The notes beneath the pieces are model-generated. The model worked only from the letters and a program-made list of their open reading frames with translations, did not search any database and was not told where the DNA came from. A stretch of 64,000 nt of DNA from contig NC_133386.1 in the NCBI RefSeq assembly GCF_047511655.1, positions 131,505,866 to 131,569,865 of the forward strand. The letters are read 5' to 3'. Origin of the DNA: Castor canadensis (lineage: Eukaryota; Chordata; Mammalia; Rodentia; Castoridae). The translations under genes were made by a program, and so were the position numbers. Below are positions 54,977-64,000 of the stretch, one piece after another; the first letter of the stretch is position 1; every line of letters starts with the position of its first letter.

Positions 54977-55710
54977 ATATCACTATTTCCAGTTAAAACT
55001 CTAAAGGGCCCTGCTAAAAGTCGACTTGGGAGCGGACTTGACCACTGTGTGTCATGCCCTCATCTGCTATAAGCAGTGGCCCACAGGCTGTTCTCAGCCT
55101 GACACGGTGCTGAGCAGGACTCTGAGAAGGCCAGGGAAGAGGCCCGAGCCCTTCAGAGCGCTCAGTGAGAAGCTTCTGGATCCCAGCTGCCTTGGGCCTA
55201 GGCCCTAGGCCAGGAGCACCACCAAGCGGCCACCCAGCAAGACCCTGGAGTGCCACAGTGGTGTCAAGACAGCGCCCTCTGCTGAGAACAAGTTCGGTGC
55301 ACGTCAGACCTGTGGATTCACCCACCAAGTTCGACGTGGGACTGTGTTTTTGGCAAGGTTTCCCCCAGAGGGTCCCTTGATTAGACGGAACTCAAGTCTG
55401 TGGCCTGCCTAAGTCGCTGGCCACCTTGTATGGCCATCCCTTGGTGTGGTCATCTCAGGGTGCAGGGCTAGCTCTGGGGTCTCTGCCGAATGCCTGTGTT
55501 TGAAGTGTCTGTGTGAAGGGATCCCACCCGCTGAGACCTGTGGCCTATGCCCTGGCCTAAGTCACGCTCAAAATCCTGTTGTGTTTGTCTCACAGGTTTA
55601 CCCTTCTCATCTTCTCTACTCTTCCCCTAGAGAAAGGGCTTCCCACCAAGGAGTTAGCTTCCTGCCAGGCCTAAGCAACTTCCTCCGCAGGTACACCAGT
55701 CAAGAAATGA
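54977..55710. other. Unique GC-richer stretch
   Basis: No young repeat; several CpGs at 55020-55330. Short ORFs on both strands lack any recognisable domain. Confidence 0.35.
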
Positions 55711-56467
55711 CCTCCCTCCCTCTGTCCCTTCCTCCCTCACTCCCTCCCTTCCTCCCTTCCTCCCTCCCTTCTTCCTTCCTTCCTTCCCTCCTTTCTCCCT
55801 CCCTCCCTCCCTCCCTTCCTCCCTCCCTCCGTCCCTCACTCCCTCCCTTCCTCCCTTCCTCCCTCCCTTCTTCCTTCCTTCCTTCCCTCCTTTCTCCCTC
55901 CCTCCCTCCCTCCCTTCCTCCCTCCCTCCCTTCTTCCTTCCTTTCTTCCCTCCTTTCTCCCTCCCTCCCTCCCTCCCTCCCTCCCTCCGTCCCTTCCTCC
56001 CTCCCTCCCTCCCTCCCTCCCTCCCTCCCTCCCTTCCTTCCTTCCTTCCTTCCTCCCTCCCTCCCTTCCTCCCTCCCTTCTTCCTTCCTTCCTTCCCTCC
56101 TTTCTCCCTCCCTCCCTCCCTCCCTTCCTCCCTCCCTCCGTCCCTCACTCCCTCCCTTCCTCCCTCCCTTCTTCCTTCCTTCCTTCCCTCCTTTCTCCCT
56201 CCCTCCCTCCCTCCCTTCCTCCCTCCCTCCCTTCTTCCTTCCTTTCTTCCCTCCTTTCTCCCTCCCTCCCTCCCTCCCTCCCTCCCTCCGTCCCTTCCTC
56301 CCTCCCTCCCTCCCTCCCTCCCTCCCTCCCTCCCTCCCTCCCTCCCTTCCTTCCTTCCTTCCTTCCTTCCTTCCTTCCTTCCTCCCTCCCTCCCTTCCTC
56401 CCTCCCTTCTTCCTTCCTTCCTTCCCTCCTTTCTCCCTCCCTCCCTCCTTTTTTCTTTTTTCCCCTT
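55711..56467. repeat. Polypyrimidine (CCTT/CCCT)n array with ~300-bp higher-order duplication
   Basis: About 750 bp of almost pure C/T on the plus strand. Rare purines serve as landmarks that repeat at nearly fixed distance: GTCCCTCACT at 55831 and 56140 (309 bp), CCGTCCCTT at 55989 and 56290 (301 bp), and TTTCTCCCTC steps at 55889/56191 and 55955/56256 (about 301 bp). So a ~300-bp block has been tandemly duplicated. The array gives meaningless open frames on both strands (Pro/Leu/Ser-rich, and Gly/Arg/Glu/Lys-rich in reverse). Confidence 0.97.
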
Positions 56468-56483
56468 ATTATTATTATTTTAT
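56467..56483. repeat. (ATT)n microsatellite
   Basis: Five ATT units directly bordering the polypyrimidine array. Confidence 0.85.
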
Positions 56484-57150
56484 TTTTTGCCATTTCAACC
56501 TAACCACTCTGAGAAGAGAAGGAAGTGTTTGCACCAGGGACACGGGGTTCAGGCCCCGGGGTGGAATGGCTGGCGTCAGCCCTGCCCTGCTTTCCTCACA
56601 GGAAGGCTGCAAAGAGGAAAGGAGGTGTGAACACTATCCTGGGTGAATTCCAAAGGCGCCCAGACCCATCGTGCAGTAGAATCATCTGCATTTGCTTGTC
56701 TTTAAGACCTGAAAACTACCCCACCCTCATACACATGCGGAAGCTTAGAAATTACGTAACTTCCAAGTGAAATGGTGGAACATTTGGGAACAAAGTCAGA
56801 TTTCTGGGCCTTGGTGCCTGGCTCTGTGGATAGTCAGAGCTGCTGGCTGGTCTCTCACCTCTTTCACGGGGTTCCCAGGCCCTGGGGTGGGAAGGAGAGT
56901 CAGGGTCTCACAGCTGGGGAAGGCAGCCGGCTTCTGAGGTGGACTTCCCCCTTCAGTCCCCCTGGGGCTGCAGCTGGGGTGGGGGAGGCAGGGACCAGAC
57001 TTAGTCACTGGAGGAGGCAGAGGCGAGGTGATCCAGGACAAGGAGCTATAGAGGCAGTGGTGGACCTCCCTGGGGATCCCAGCCCAGCTTCAGGTTCATG
57101 AGTGCACACCTGCTGCCAGCCGGTGAGAAGAGAGAAGAGAGAAGGACTGG
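56484..57150. other. Unique stretch
   Basis: G-rich in part (56880-57040). No gene. Confidence 0.3.
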
Positions 57151-57154
57151 GACA

Positions 57155-57255
57155 AACACTGGAAGTCTAAGAGCTGAGCTGGGTTTTGCCACATGCTTGC
57201 TGTGCAGCCTTGGGAAAGCTACTTTACATCTCTGAATCTTCATTTAACCATCAAA
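57155..57255 (+). repeat. MIR fragment
   Basis: 'Gctgagctgggttttgccacatgcttgctgtgcagccttggg aaagctactttacatctctg'. Confidence 0.65.
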
Positions 57256-57276
57256 CGGACCCATTCCCCACTTTTT

Positions 57277-57350
57277 TCTTTTGGTGGTGGTGGTGCTGGG
57301 GATCAACCCCAGAGCATTGTGCATGCCCAGCAAGTGCGTCCATCCCCAAA
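57277..57350 (-). mobile_element. ID element, antisense
   Basis: 'Ttggtggtggtggtgctggggatcaaccccagagcattgtgcatgcccagcaag' has an antisense B box of the GGTTGATCC type. Confidence 0.72.
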
Positions 57351-57359
57351 CAGAACCAT

Positions 57360-57650
57360 TTATCAATTCAATAGATACATATTGCCAACTACCTATGTGC
57401 CAGGCACCAGCCTGGGAGCTAAGGACACTTTGGGGAGCAAGGCAGACATGGTTCTGGTTCCTGCCCTCAGTATAGAGTGGAAGCTGAAAATATAAACCCC
57501 AAACAAATGTAGTATGTGTCATTCTGCCGGGAAGACCAGGTACTGGGCTAGCACAGAGGCTGAATAACTAATATTGCCAGAGGTCAGATGGGGAGGTGGT
57601 CAGGGAAGGCTTCCCAGAGGAGGTGGCATGGAAGCTGACACAAGAACAGT
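57360..57650 (+). repeat. L2-like ancient LINE fragment
   Basis: 'Ctatgtgccaggcaccagcctgggagctaagg...gcagacatggttctggttcctgccctcag...cagggaaggcttcccagaggaggtg' is a classic L2 3' segment. Confidence 0.7.
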
Positions 57651-57705
57651 GGGAGCTAATCAGGCTGGGGTGTGTGAGGACTGGGCTGCATTTATTACTG
57701 CCCTT

Positions 57706-57727
57706 CTCTCTCTCTCTCTCTCTCTCC
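57706..57727. repeat. (TC)n microsatellite
   Basis: About eleven TC units. Confidence 0.92.
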
Positions 57728-58745
57728 TGTGAAGGCCACCTTCCTTTAGAACAAGTTAGCAAATGGAAGGTCTGGGTAGACTCACTCTTGAGAGGGCTCA
57801 GAACCCAGAGGCTTCCCTTAAACTCCCTTCCTGTCCCCTGCCCTGCCTCTGGCCTCACGTGTCTGCACTGGGTGCTGGATTTTACTGGTGGGTGGGGCAG
57901 GTCAAGGGAATTATAGTGTTCTGTGTGTGTGGTGGGGGAGAGTATTTAAGGCTGCCCTAAGTATGACTTTGTCCACAGTCTGTAGCAAGTGCCAAAAAGT
58001 TCTGCCCTTCCCTCGGTCCTTAGGGAGTGCTGCCTGTTCCAGTGGGGCTTTGGCTCTCCCTGGCCCCTGCTCTGCCCTGTGACTGGCCTGGATCCAGCCT
58101 CAGTGCCCTTCATCTGGAGGGAAGTCCCCAAGGGAGGGGCAGCACCTCAGCAGGACAAATAATTCAGGTCCTTATTCTCCCAGTCCCCAGCCAGAGTGGG
58201 GAAAGGAGGCCAAGGGTGACAGGTGGTCTGTTTGGGGTTAGGGGTTGGGAGGGAGGGTCCCAGGCTGCAGGGTGGGGCCAAGCCTGTGGGATGGTTGTGA
58301 GACAAAATATACTGAGATGAGCTCCCCCCAGGGCAGCCGCTCATACCCTTTGAACCACCAAGCACATGCGACTCCTTCAGAAAGTCCACCTTCTTTGCAT
58401 CTCTAGCCATGTCCCATGGCTCCCTAGCAGAGGAGAGGAGTGGGGCAGTGGGCTGGGGGAGGATGTGGAGGTGATGACATTGGATATTTTGTTATCATCT
58501 ATGGCCGAGTAAGAAAGCACTCCAAAACCTAACAGCCTAGAATAACTACTTGATTTGCTCATGATTCTGCAGTCAGGGCTGGGCTCAGCGCGTTGGCTGG
58601 GGTCTGTCACCTGCTGAGCTAGTGGATGGTTGAGTTTCTCCTTCTCTTTGTAAAGGTGTAAGGCCTCGACACATGGTTGCGAGCAGACTTTGTACCTGGC
58701 AGCTCAGGGCTCCCAAGATGGCAGCCAAAAGCTTAAGACAGGTCT
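57728..58745. other. Unique stretch
   Basis: Gene- and young-repeat-free. Some T-rich/G-rich local bias only. Confidence 0.35.
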
Positions 58746-58747
58746 GA

Positions 58748-58856
58748 GCTGGGCATGAAGGTTCATGCCTGTAATCCCAGCACTCAGGAGGCTGAAATGG
58801 GAGGATTGTGAGTTCAAGTCAAGCGTGGGCTGCGTATCAAGAATCTGCCTCAGACA
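58748..58856 (+). mobile_element. B1 SINE monomer
   Basis: 'Gctgggcatgaaggttcatgcctgtaatcccagcactcaggagg...ggattgtgagttcaagtcaagcgtgggctgcg', followed by an irregular (CAGACAGC)n. Confidence 0.87.
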
Positions 58857-61015
58857 GCCAGACAGCCAGAAGTCTTAGGTCTGGGCCTGCCACAAGCCCA
58901 CTTCTGCATTGTCCTGCATTTAAAATACACCGTTATGGTCAAAGTCACAGTCCTAGTCCAGAGTCAGGTGAATCTTTCAGGTGTGATTGATTACCAGGCA
59001 CCATGGTTTACTAGAATTGCTAGTGTAAAAAGACAACCCATTGGCTGGGAGATAAGGCAGCAGATGGGCAAGACGCTATCCTTTATTTAACTAACTACCT
59101 TCTGGGTCTTACAATCTTTTTCCAAGTACATCCAACCCGGATACCTCCTCTCTACCCCACAGTCACACTTGGAATCCTGAGGACACCAGACAATCATCAT
59201 AGCTTACACCAAAGGGTGATGGTAGAATTTCAGGCAGAGGGCAAGGCTCCGAGCGGTGCAGAGAACAAGGGTTTCCCCAGTCTCAAATCCCAACAGGTCA
59301 ACCATTCCATCTGCATTCCTCCCCCTCCCAGGGCCTGGGGGGGGGGATTGCCAAGGCACTGTGTCTTTCAGAGCACTGGACCGAAAGGAAGCTGTAGAGC
59401 TGGGTGGTTTTGAACTCTCCTGGGGCAGAGGGCAGAACATCTTTTCACACAAATTCCATCTCTCCCGCTGGGGGCTGATGACCTCTGAAGAAATTCTGCC
59501 AAGAATATTTTGAACCACAGCAGGTTTCTAAATTTGGCGAAAGAATTTGTAAAATGAAGATAAATGATATCTCATGGATGTCGCACTTAATATACCATTC
59601 TAGGTGTTAGTTATTCCCCAGGGCATGAGGTGACTGGGGGCTTTCCCAGGACCCAGCTGTAAGAGGCAGTACCAGGCTTTAGGGCCTTAATCATCAGTTA
59701 TGCTGCTGTAGGGAGCCCAGAATCGGTGTCCTCGCCCAATGAGGGAACATGGCTTTCTTCACCCAAGCAGGAGAGTTGATGCTTTCCTCCACTTTGGACA
59801 AGGGCCATATCTAAGAACCAATTAATTAGAAAATTGTTCCCAGGTTGACATTTCCAACCAATTTCTCTTTTTTCTGTGTCTTCTAGTATCATGTATTTAA
59901 TGACATAATATTATATGTACATATGTGTATATCCAAGAAACAACTGTATGCTTATATTGCCAGTTCAGAACATTTTGACTAATGAGTACGCAACATAAAA
60001 TGATAACACAGGATGAATTTCCCTCCAAGTTCAACAACCACAGTAATCCCTGTAAGTACAATCACTACTACTTAAGTAAATAAAGCCTAATAAACAAATG
60101 AGAAGAAATGCAAGGCATGTGACTTTGCTGGATGGACATTTGCTTTTACTGGAAGTTGACCTATGGACTGACACACAACTGCACAGAGCAGTTGTCCTGG
60201 TGATTTGCTACCTGGACCCAGGCAATGGTACACAGTGGGTGTTGCCACCCCCCAGACATTTTCCCATTGTAGATACTGGCCATTGGTGGACTTGGTGGTC
60301 ACTGTCATTGATCTTATAAACATTAGCTGCTAATGGACATTTGCTCCCTGGTGAACACCAGGCAGCAAGGAACACTGAATGTTGATGGAAAATCCACATT
60401 AGGCTACGATGACCACCAAGGCAAATGCCCCAAATGCCCTGGGTGGGCATTAGGTATGAGTGGACATTAGAACCAGTGGCCTTCTAATTCTGTAATCACA
60501 CAAAGTGAGCAGGGGGTAGGCCTCTGCCTCCTACACCCCTGGCAGTGTTCTCCAGAAAACCGTCCTATGAGCTGGCTGGACAGCACTTGGATGGCAGGAG
60601 CTGCCTCCCCACCTTTCCCTCTAAAAGCCTTTTAGCCAAGGCAATTTGGGGAAGCAAGGGAGCTGTTAACCCTGACAGAGAATGGCACAGGAACACTCTA
60701 ATCAGCTCTGCACTACCGAGGGACTCTTCTGTCACCCTCACCGAGCATTTGCCTCTCCTTTATGAATGGGCTCATGCAAGCCAGGCAGGGTGGCTTCAAG
60801 GACAGTAGGGCCATGCTTTGTTTCAAATTCTCTGTTCTTGCCATCTTGAAATTGTAAGTTTTTAACAAGGGACCCCGCATGTTCATTTATGCTGGTTCCA
60901 CAAATTATGTAGCCAGCTCTGAAGCACAGAATCCCAGCCATCTGCTATGATACCTTGGCTCCTCTCTGGGCCTCAGTCTCCAGATCTGGATCTGTGCAAA
61001 GAGGAGGAGGGCTGA
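58857..61015. other. Repeat-poor intergenic stretch
   Basis: About 2.1 kb without young repeats. 60120-60470 has an unusual set of inverted and direct short repeats (see findings). No gene. Confidence 0.35.
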
Positions 61016-61016
61016 G

Positions 61017-61106
61017 ACTGGAGCTGGTGGAGAGGCTCAAGTGGTAAGAGGGCCTGCCTAGCAAGCGTGAGGCTCTTGAGTTTAAACCCGAGTGACACCA
61101 AAATAG
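61017..61106 (+). mobile_element. ID SINE monomer
   Basis: 'Gactggagctggtggagaggctcaagtggtaagagggcctgcctagcaagcg', 'gagtttaaacccgagtgacacc'. Tail nearly absent. Confidence 0.85.
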
Positions 61107-61334
61107 AGACAAGGAGGGGAAGGACGGTGGCTTTGACCTTTAGCTTTTTCTAGAATCACTGGTCTGATGGGAACTATTTAGAGCTGCCTAACTTCCCCAA
61201 TTCATTTGCAACAGAAAAACACATGGACTATTAGTGCTTTTATGTCTCAGAGCAGCCCTCCCCTTGTCCATGGGCTATGCAGTGGGCTGGGGCCTCATCT
61301 GTATGGTGACAAAAGTACTTGGTACAGTTGTGAG

Positions 61335-61480
61335 AAAGAAAGGGCAGTTCTGGGGCATGTTTTGTGCCAGGCACAGTACCTGGTTCTGTACAAAAGTTAC
61401 TTCACTTCCTTTTCCTAAGAATGGAGACATTTTCATCACCACTTTCAAAGCTCAGAGAAGGTGACAGCTGAAATCAGACA
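61335..61480 (+). repeat. MIR-like fragment
   Basis: 'Cattttgtgccaggcacagtacctgg...ttcctaagaatggagacattttcatc'. Confidence 0.5.
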
Positions 61481-62965
61481 ACTGGTTTTGTGATGAACCC
61501 AGGATTTTAACCCTTTGTGTGAATTCAAAATGGAATCTTCCCAGGAACCTCTGCCACCCTGTAATTCTAATCCCTCATCCTAAATCCCAGGATTCCTAGA
61601 GGGCGGAGTGAGGCAGGATGAGCATGTCTGGCTGTGCTGGGAAAGACTGGCACAAACTGCTTAATGCCCTATGCCTTGCTCAGTGGATCTGCTTGAACTT
61701 GGGGGAGTCTGGCTGCGTGTGGTCACAAGGTGGCGCTGCGGACTGGGTGCCTCAGCACTGGGACATAGGGGATGTGTGGACCCCAGGTTCCTCTAGGCCT
61801 GCTGGCTGGCAGTCCTCAAGCAGGTAGGCTAGGGTTTGGGAGGTAGGATGTCCCATCAGGAAGGACGAGTCTGCACTGTGATGGCATTTATGTCCACCCT
61901 CCCTACCCTTGTCTTCTATGTGCTGGTCGGTCTTTAAAACTCATGTTCCATGCCCCTCCCCCAAGGACACTTTTGGCATGGTTTTGGGAGGGCCGGGGCT
62001 CATCAGGTGCAAATACTGTGATCTCTTACTGACCCCTGCTTTGGAAGCCTCTGAGCATACCAAGGAATGCAGAAGGCTGGAGATCTAACTGGTCTTGCAC
62101 AGCTTACTGGCAGCACTCCCTACCACCTGCAGGAACACATTTAACTATTGGGGCTGGAGTCTCATTCTGACCCCCTACCTAGCCCTTAGCACTTCCCTAC
62201 ACTGGCAGGTGAGTACCAGGTGGGGCTCAGGGATGCTGGGTAGTCGGGCTCCCTGGGGAGCACCGACAGGCAAGGACAAGTTCCCTGGATGGATGCCCAA
62301 GGCCAGAGTAACACTGACCTGCCACCATGACCTCGCTCAAGAGCCAGACTCCCTTGTCTTGAGCTGTGTGGGCCATCCACAGGGCTCTCACAAGCCCAGG
62401 GTTTCCGGTGTGTTCCTCCCTCTTCCCATCCCAGGAATGGGAGTCCTCCCAGGGCAGATACAAGGATGCTCATCTATCTTGTGGCCCGGCTTGTTGGTGA
62501 TGGATACTCCTTAGATTCTGACCAGTTAGAAGGATGAAACTTCTGACAGCAAAGACATCCAGATTAGCTGAAATGAGCTGGAAGTGTGCAAACAGGAGGG
62601 CACCATGACAGCTGAAATGCCAAGGAGGAGGAAAGTACCAGTGCCTTTGACAGATGGGAGATGGAGACTTCGGGGAAGCTGCTAAGCAAAGACAGGTACT
62701 GGGTCTTGGGTCAACAGGCAGGGACAGAGACAGGGCAGGCTTCCACAGCAGGGGCTGGATGCCAGCAGATGGAGCTGGGGGGTGGGGCAGAGCAGGGAGA
62801 CGAGGCAGGTGTACAAGAGTACAGGCTGCTGTGAAAGGTGACTCCCTCCTTCATGTGGCCTTACTCCCTCTATCCTGGGAGGTTACTGGAAAATAAGCTG
62901 CTGATTCATCCTTGCACCCTGACCGCAACCCAAATAATTGAACACAGTTGAGTGATGGAAAATAG
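61481..62965. other. Unique intergenic stretch downstream of the candidate TSKU 3' end
   Basis: About 1.5 kb, GC-moderate, no young repeat and no ORF with a domain. Confidence 0.35.
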
Positions 62966-62968
62966 TTG

Positions 62969-63170
62969 TGTTTTTTTTTTTGTGTGTGTGTGAGTATGTG
63001 GTACTGGGGTTTGAGCTCCCTTGAGCCACTCCACTAGCCCTTTTCTGTGATCGGTTTTGTTGTGATAAGGTCTTGTGAACTATTTCCCCAGGCTGGCTTT
63101 GAACTGTGATACCCCTGATCTCTGCCTCCTGAGTAGTTAGCATTACAGGCGTGAGCCACTGGTGCCTGGT
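62969..63170 (-). mobile_element. Compound B1-ID SINE, antisense, at the candidate poly(A) site
   Basis: T/TG-rich tail side ('tttttttttgtgtgtgtgtg'), 'ggggtttgagctcccttgagccactccactagccc', antisense head ending 'gagccactggtgcctgg'. On the minus strand its head begins 20-25 nt after the AATAAA at 63196. Confidence 0.88.
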
Positions 63171-63176
63171 GATAAG

Positions 63177-64000
63177 AAATCTCCGTGGTGTTTATTAAAC
63201 CAAGGACTAGTCAGCATGCTGGGCTGGTGGGGAAAGTCAGAGCTCTCACTGCCTTGTGGGCAGCTCTGGGACGAGCCCCTCTTCTCCATGGCCAATGATG
63301 GCTGCCCAACATCCAACACCAAAGTGAACAAATGAAACTTTTCTTTTACAAATGACTGTTTACATCCCCTGCCAGCAGAGGTGGGGCTTCAAAGTAACTG
63401 TCCATTTAAAAAAAAAAAAAAAGCCAACTCTTAAACGAAGACAAAGGAAAAACTTAGGGCAGGAAGCTGAGATGCTGGATTGGCGCACACAAGGGAGGGT
63501 ACAATGGGCTCTGTTGGGTTCAGGCTCATAGGGACTGAATCCAGGAGGCTCCTTGGAGCGCCTGACCAGATGGTGTTCCATAACCACATGACTCCATGGA
63601 GGAACATCTGCAGTGACCCAGGAAAACACTTCCAGTCTTGATGTCAGGAATCCCACCAAATGAGAAACAAGCAGGCCTGAGACTAGCATGTCCCAGCTCC
63701 CGGAGGCTCTGAAGGGTGAACTGACTTTGCCTGTACCACACCCTGGTCACTAGGCTCACAGTCCATCTTAGGCCCTTATTTGTCTTGCTGCTGCTGCTGG
63801 GGATAATGGTGGAAGGGGAAAGATGACAGCAAGGGGTAGCCCAGGAAGAGGACAGGAAAGGAGGAGATGACTTAGAGAAGACAAGAAAATACCGGACTGC
63901 CTGGCAGGACCTCAGATTGGCAGGACTGCTTCTCTAGGCCTCATTATCTCACCTGCCCCACAAACAGAGAAATGTGATTTTTCCCTCCATTTCCATCTGT
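63177..64000 (-). other. TSKU: Candidate 3' UTR end of the upstream neighbour, probably TSKU
   Basis: Reading the minus strand from the window edge, the sequence is almost free of recent repeats, has no long ORF, and ends in a GGTTTAATAAACACC-type polyadenylation context at about 63190. In human and mouse the gene 5' of ACER3, in the same orientation and roughly 40-60 kb away, is TSKU (Tsukushi, a secreted leucine-rich-repeat proteoglycan whose coding sequence sits in one terminal exon). The signal lies 45.8 kb from the ACER3 ATG, which fits. No leucine-rich-repeat coding sequence is inside the window, so the assignment rests on position and 3'-end appearance only. It could instead be an unrelated transcript or chance AATAAA. 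Confidence 0.42.
63191..63196 (-). terminator. Polyadenylation signal AATAAA (candidate TSKU 3' end)
   Basis: TTTATT on the plus strand is AATAAA on the minus strand. Cleavage would fall about 15-25 nt on, near 63170, which is where an antisense SINE begins. The SINE's TG-rich stretch at 62979-62998 lies further downstream. Confidence 0.42.

Noticed and set aside
55711-56467. CRISPR-like regular array
   Set aside because: Spacing regularity comes from tandem duplication of simple sequence; no repeat-spacer pattern, and the DNA is mammalian.
55654-56493. 279-residue minus-strand ORF, Gly/Arg/Glu/Lys-rich
   Set aside because: Reverse translation of the same array; no start context, domain or splice evidence.
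55446-56630. 394-residue plus-strand ORF, Pro/Leu/Ser-rich
   Set aside because: It is the translation of the CCTT/CCCT polypyrimidine array; lack of stops is a compositional effect.
1-64000. B3GNT6, CAPN5, OMP or MYO7A (other known ACER3 neighbours)
   Set aside because: They lie beyond the 3' side of ACER3, i.e. left of position 1; no matching coding sequence was seen.

Overview
This is mammalian nuclear DNA, not microbial or viral. It has one CpG-island promoter with a recognisable vertebrate first exon, very long non-coding stretches, and dense LINE-1, B1/7SL-like and ID/tRNA-like retroposons. The abundant compound SINE (a B1-like head ending near 'caaatagttc', joined to an ID-like body with 'gagttcaaaccccagtaccac') is the type I associate with the squirrel/beaver side of rodents. 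My best guess is a beaver-like rodent (Castor). That is inference from repeat style, not proof.

The only secure gene is ACER3 (alkaline ceramidase 3) on the minus strand. Its start codon is at 17418-17416 and coding exon 1 runs 17418->17316, ending at a GTGAGT donor. Everything from 17315 down to 1 is therefore the start of ACER3 intron 1, and 17419-17850 is its GC-rich promoter. From 17.9 to about 63.2 kb I see no convincing gene. At the right edge (63177-64000, minus strand) there is low-repeat sequence with a well placed AATAAA signal that looks like the 3' end of a neighbouring gene. From conserved mammalian order (TSKU upstream of ACER3, same orientation, tens of kb away) it is most likely the 3' UTR of TSKU, whose coding exon would lie just outside the window.

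Repeat layout: 1-3391 is a sense L1 (ORF2 and 3' UTR, broken by stops and frameshifts). 6.7-11.7 kb holds old L1/LTR pieces and an antisense L1 split by a younger sense L1 fragment with a clear target-site duplication (TSD). 12.8-14.3 kb is a Tigger-like DNA transposon. 19.6-22.5 kb is an old sense L1 carrying several inserts, one of them an unexplained ~850-bp block that resembles an mRNA 3' end. 26.6-37.2 kb is a SINE-rich field with a MER2-like element, old L1M pieces, a small polyadenylated retrocopy of unknown RNA and a sense L1 3' fragment. 37.34-39.35 kb is an antisense 5'-truncated L1 with TSD. 39.4-42.5 kb is mostly unique. 50.0-50.8 kb is a MaLR-type LTR hit at the same target by both an L1 and a SINE. 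55.71-56.47 kb is a ~750-bp polypyrimidine array with a ~300-bp internal duplication. 56.5-64 kb is largely unique with a few SINE/MIR/L2 pieces.

No operon, defence system, CRISPR array or novel protein-coding system is visible. The unusual material is structural: the polypyrimidine array, the same-site and nested retroposon insertions, the compound SINEs and the unidentified retrocopies. Repeat family names come from reading the sequence, without a repeat library.
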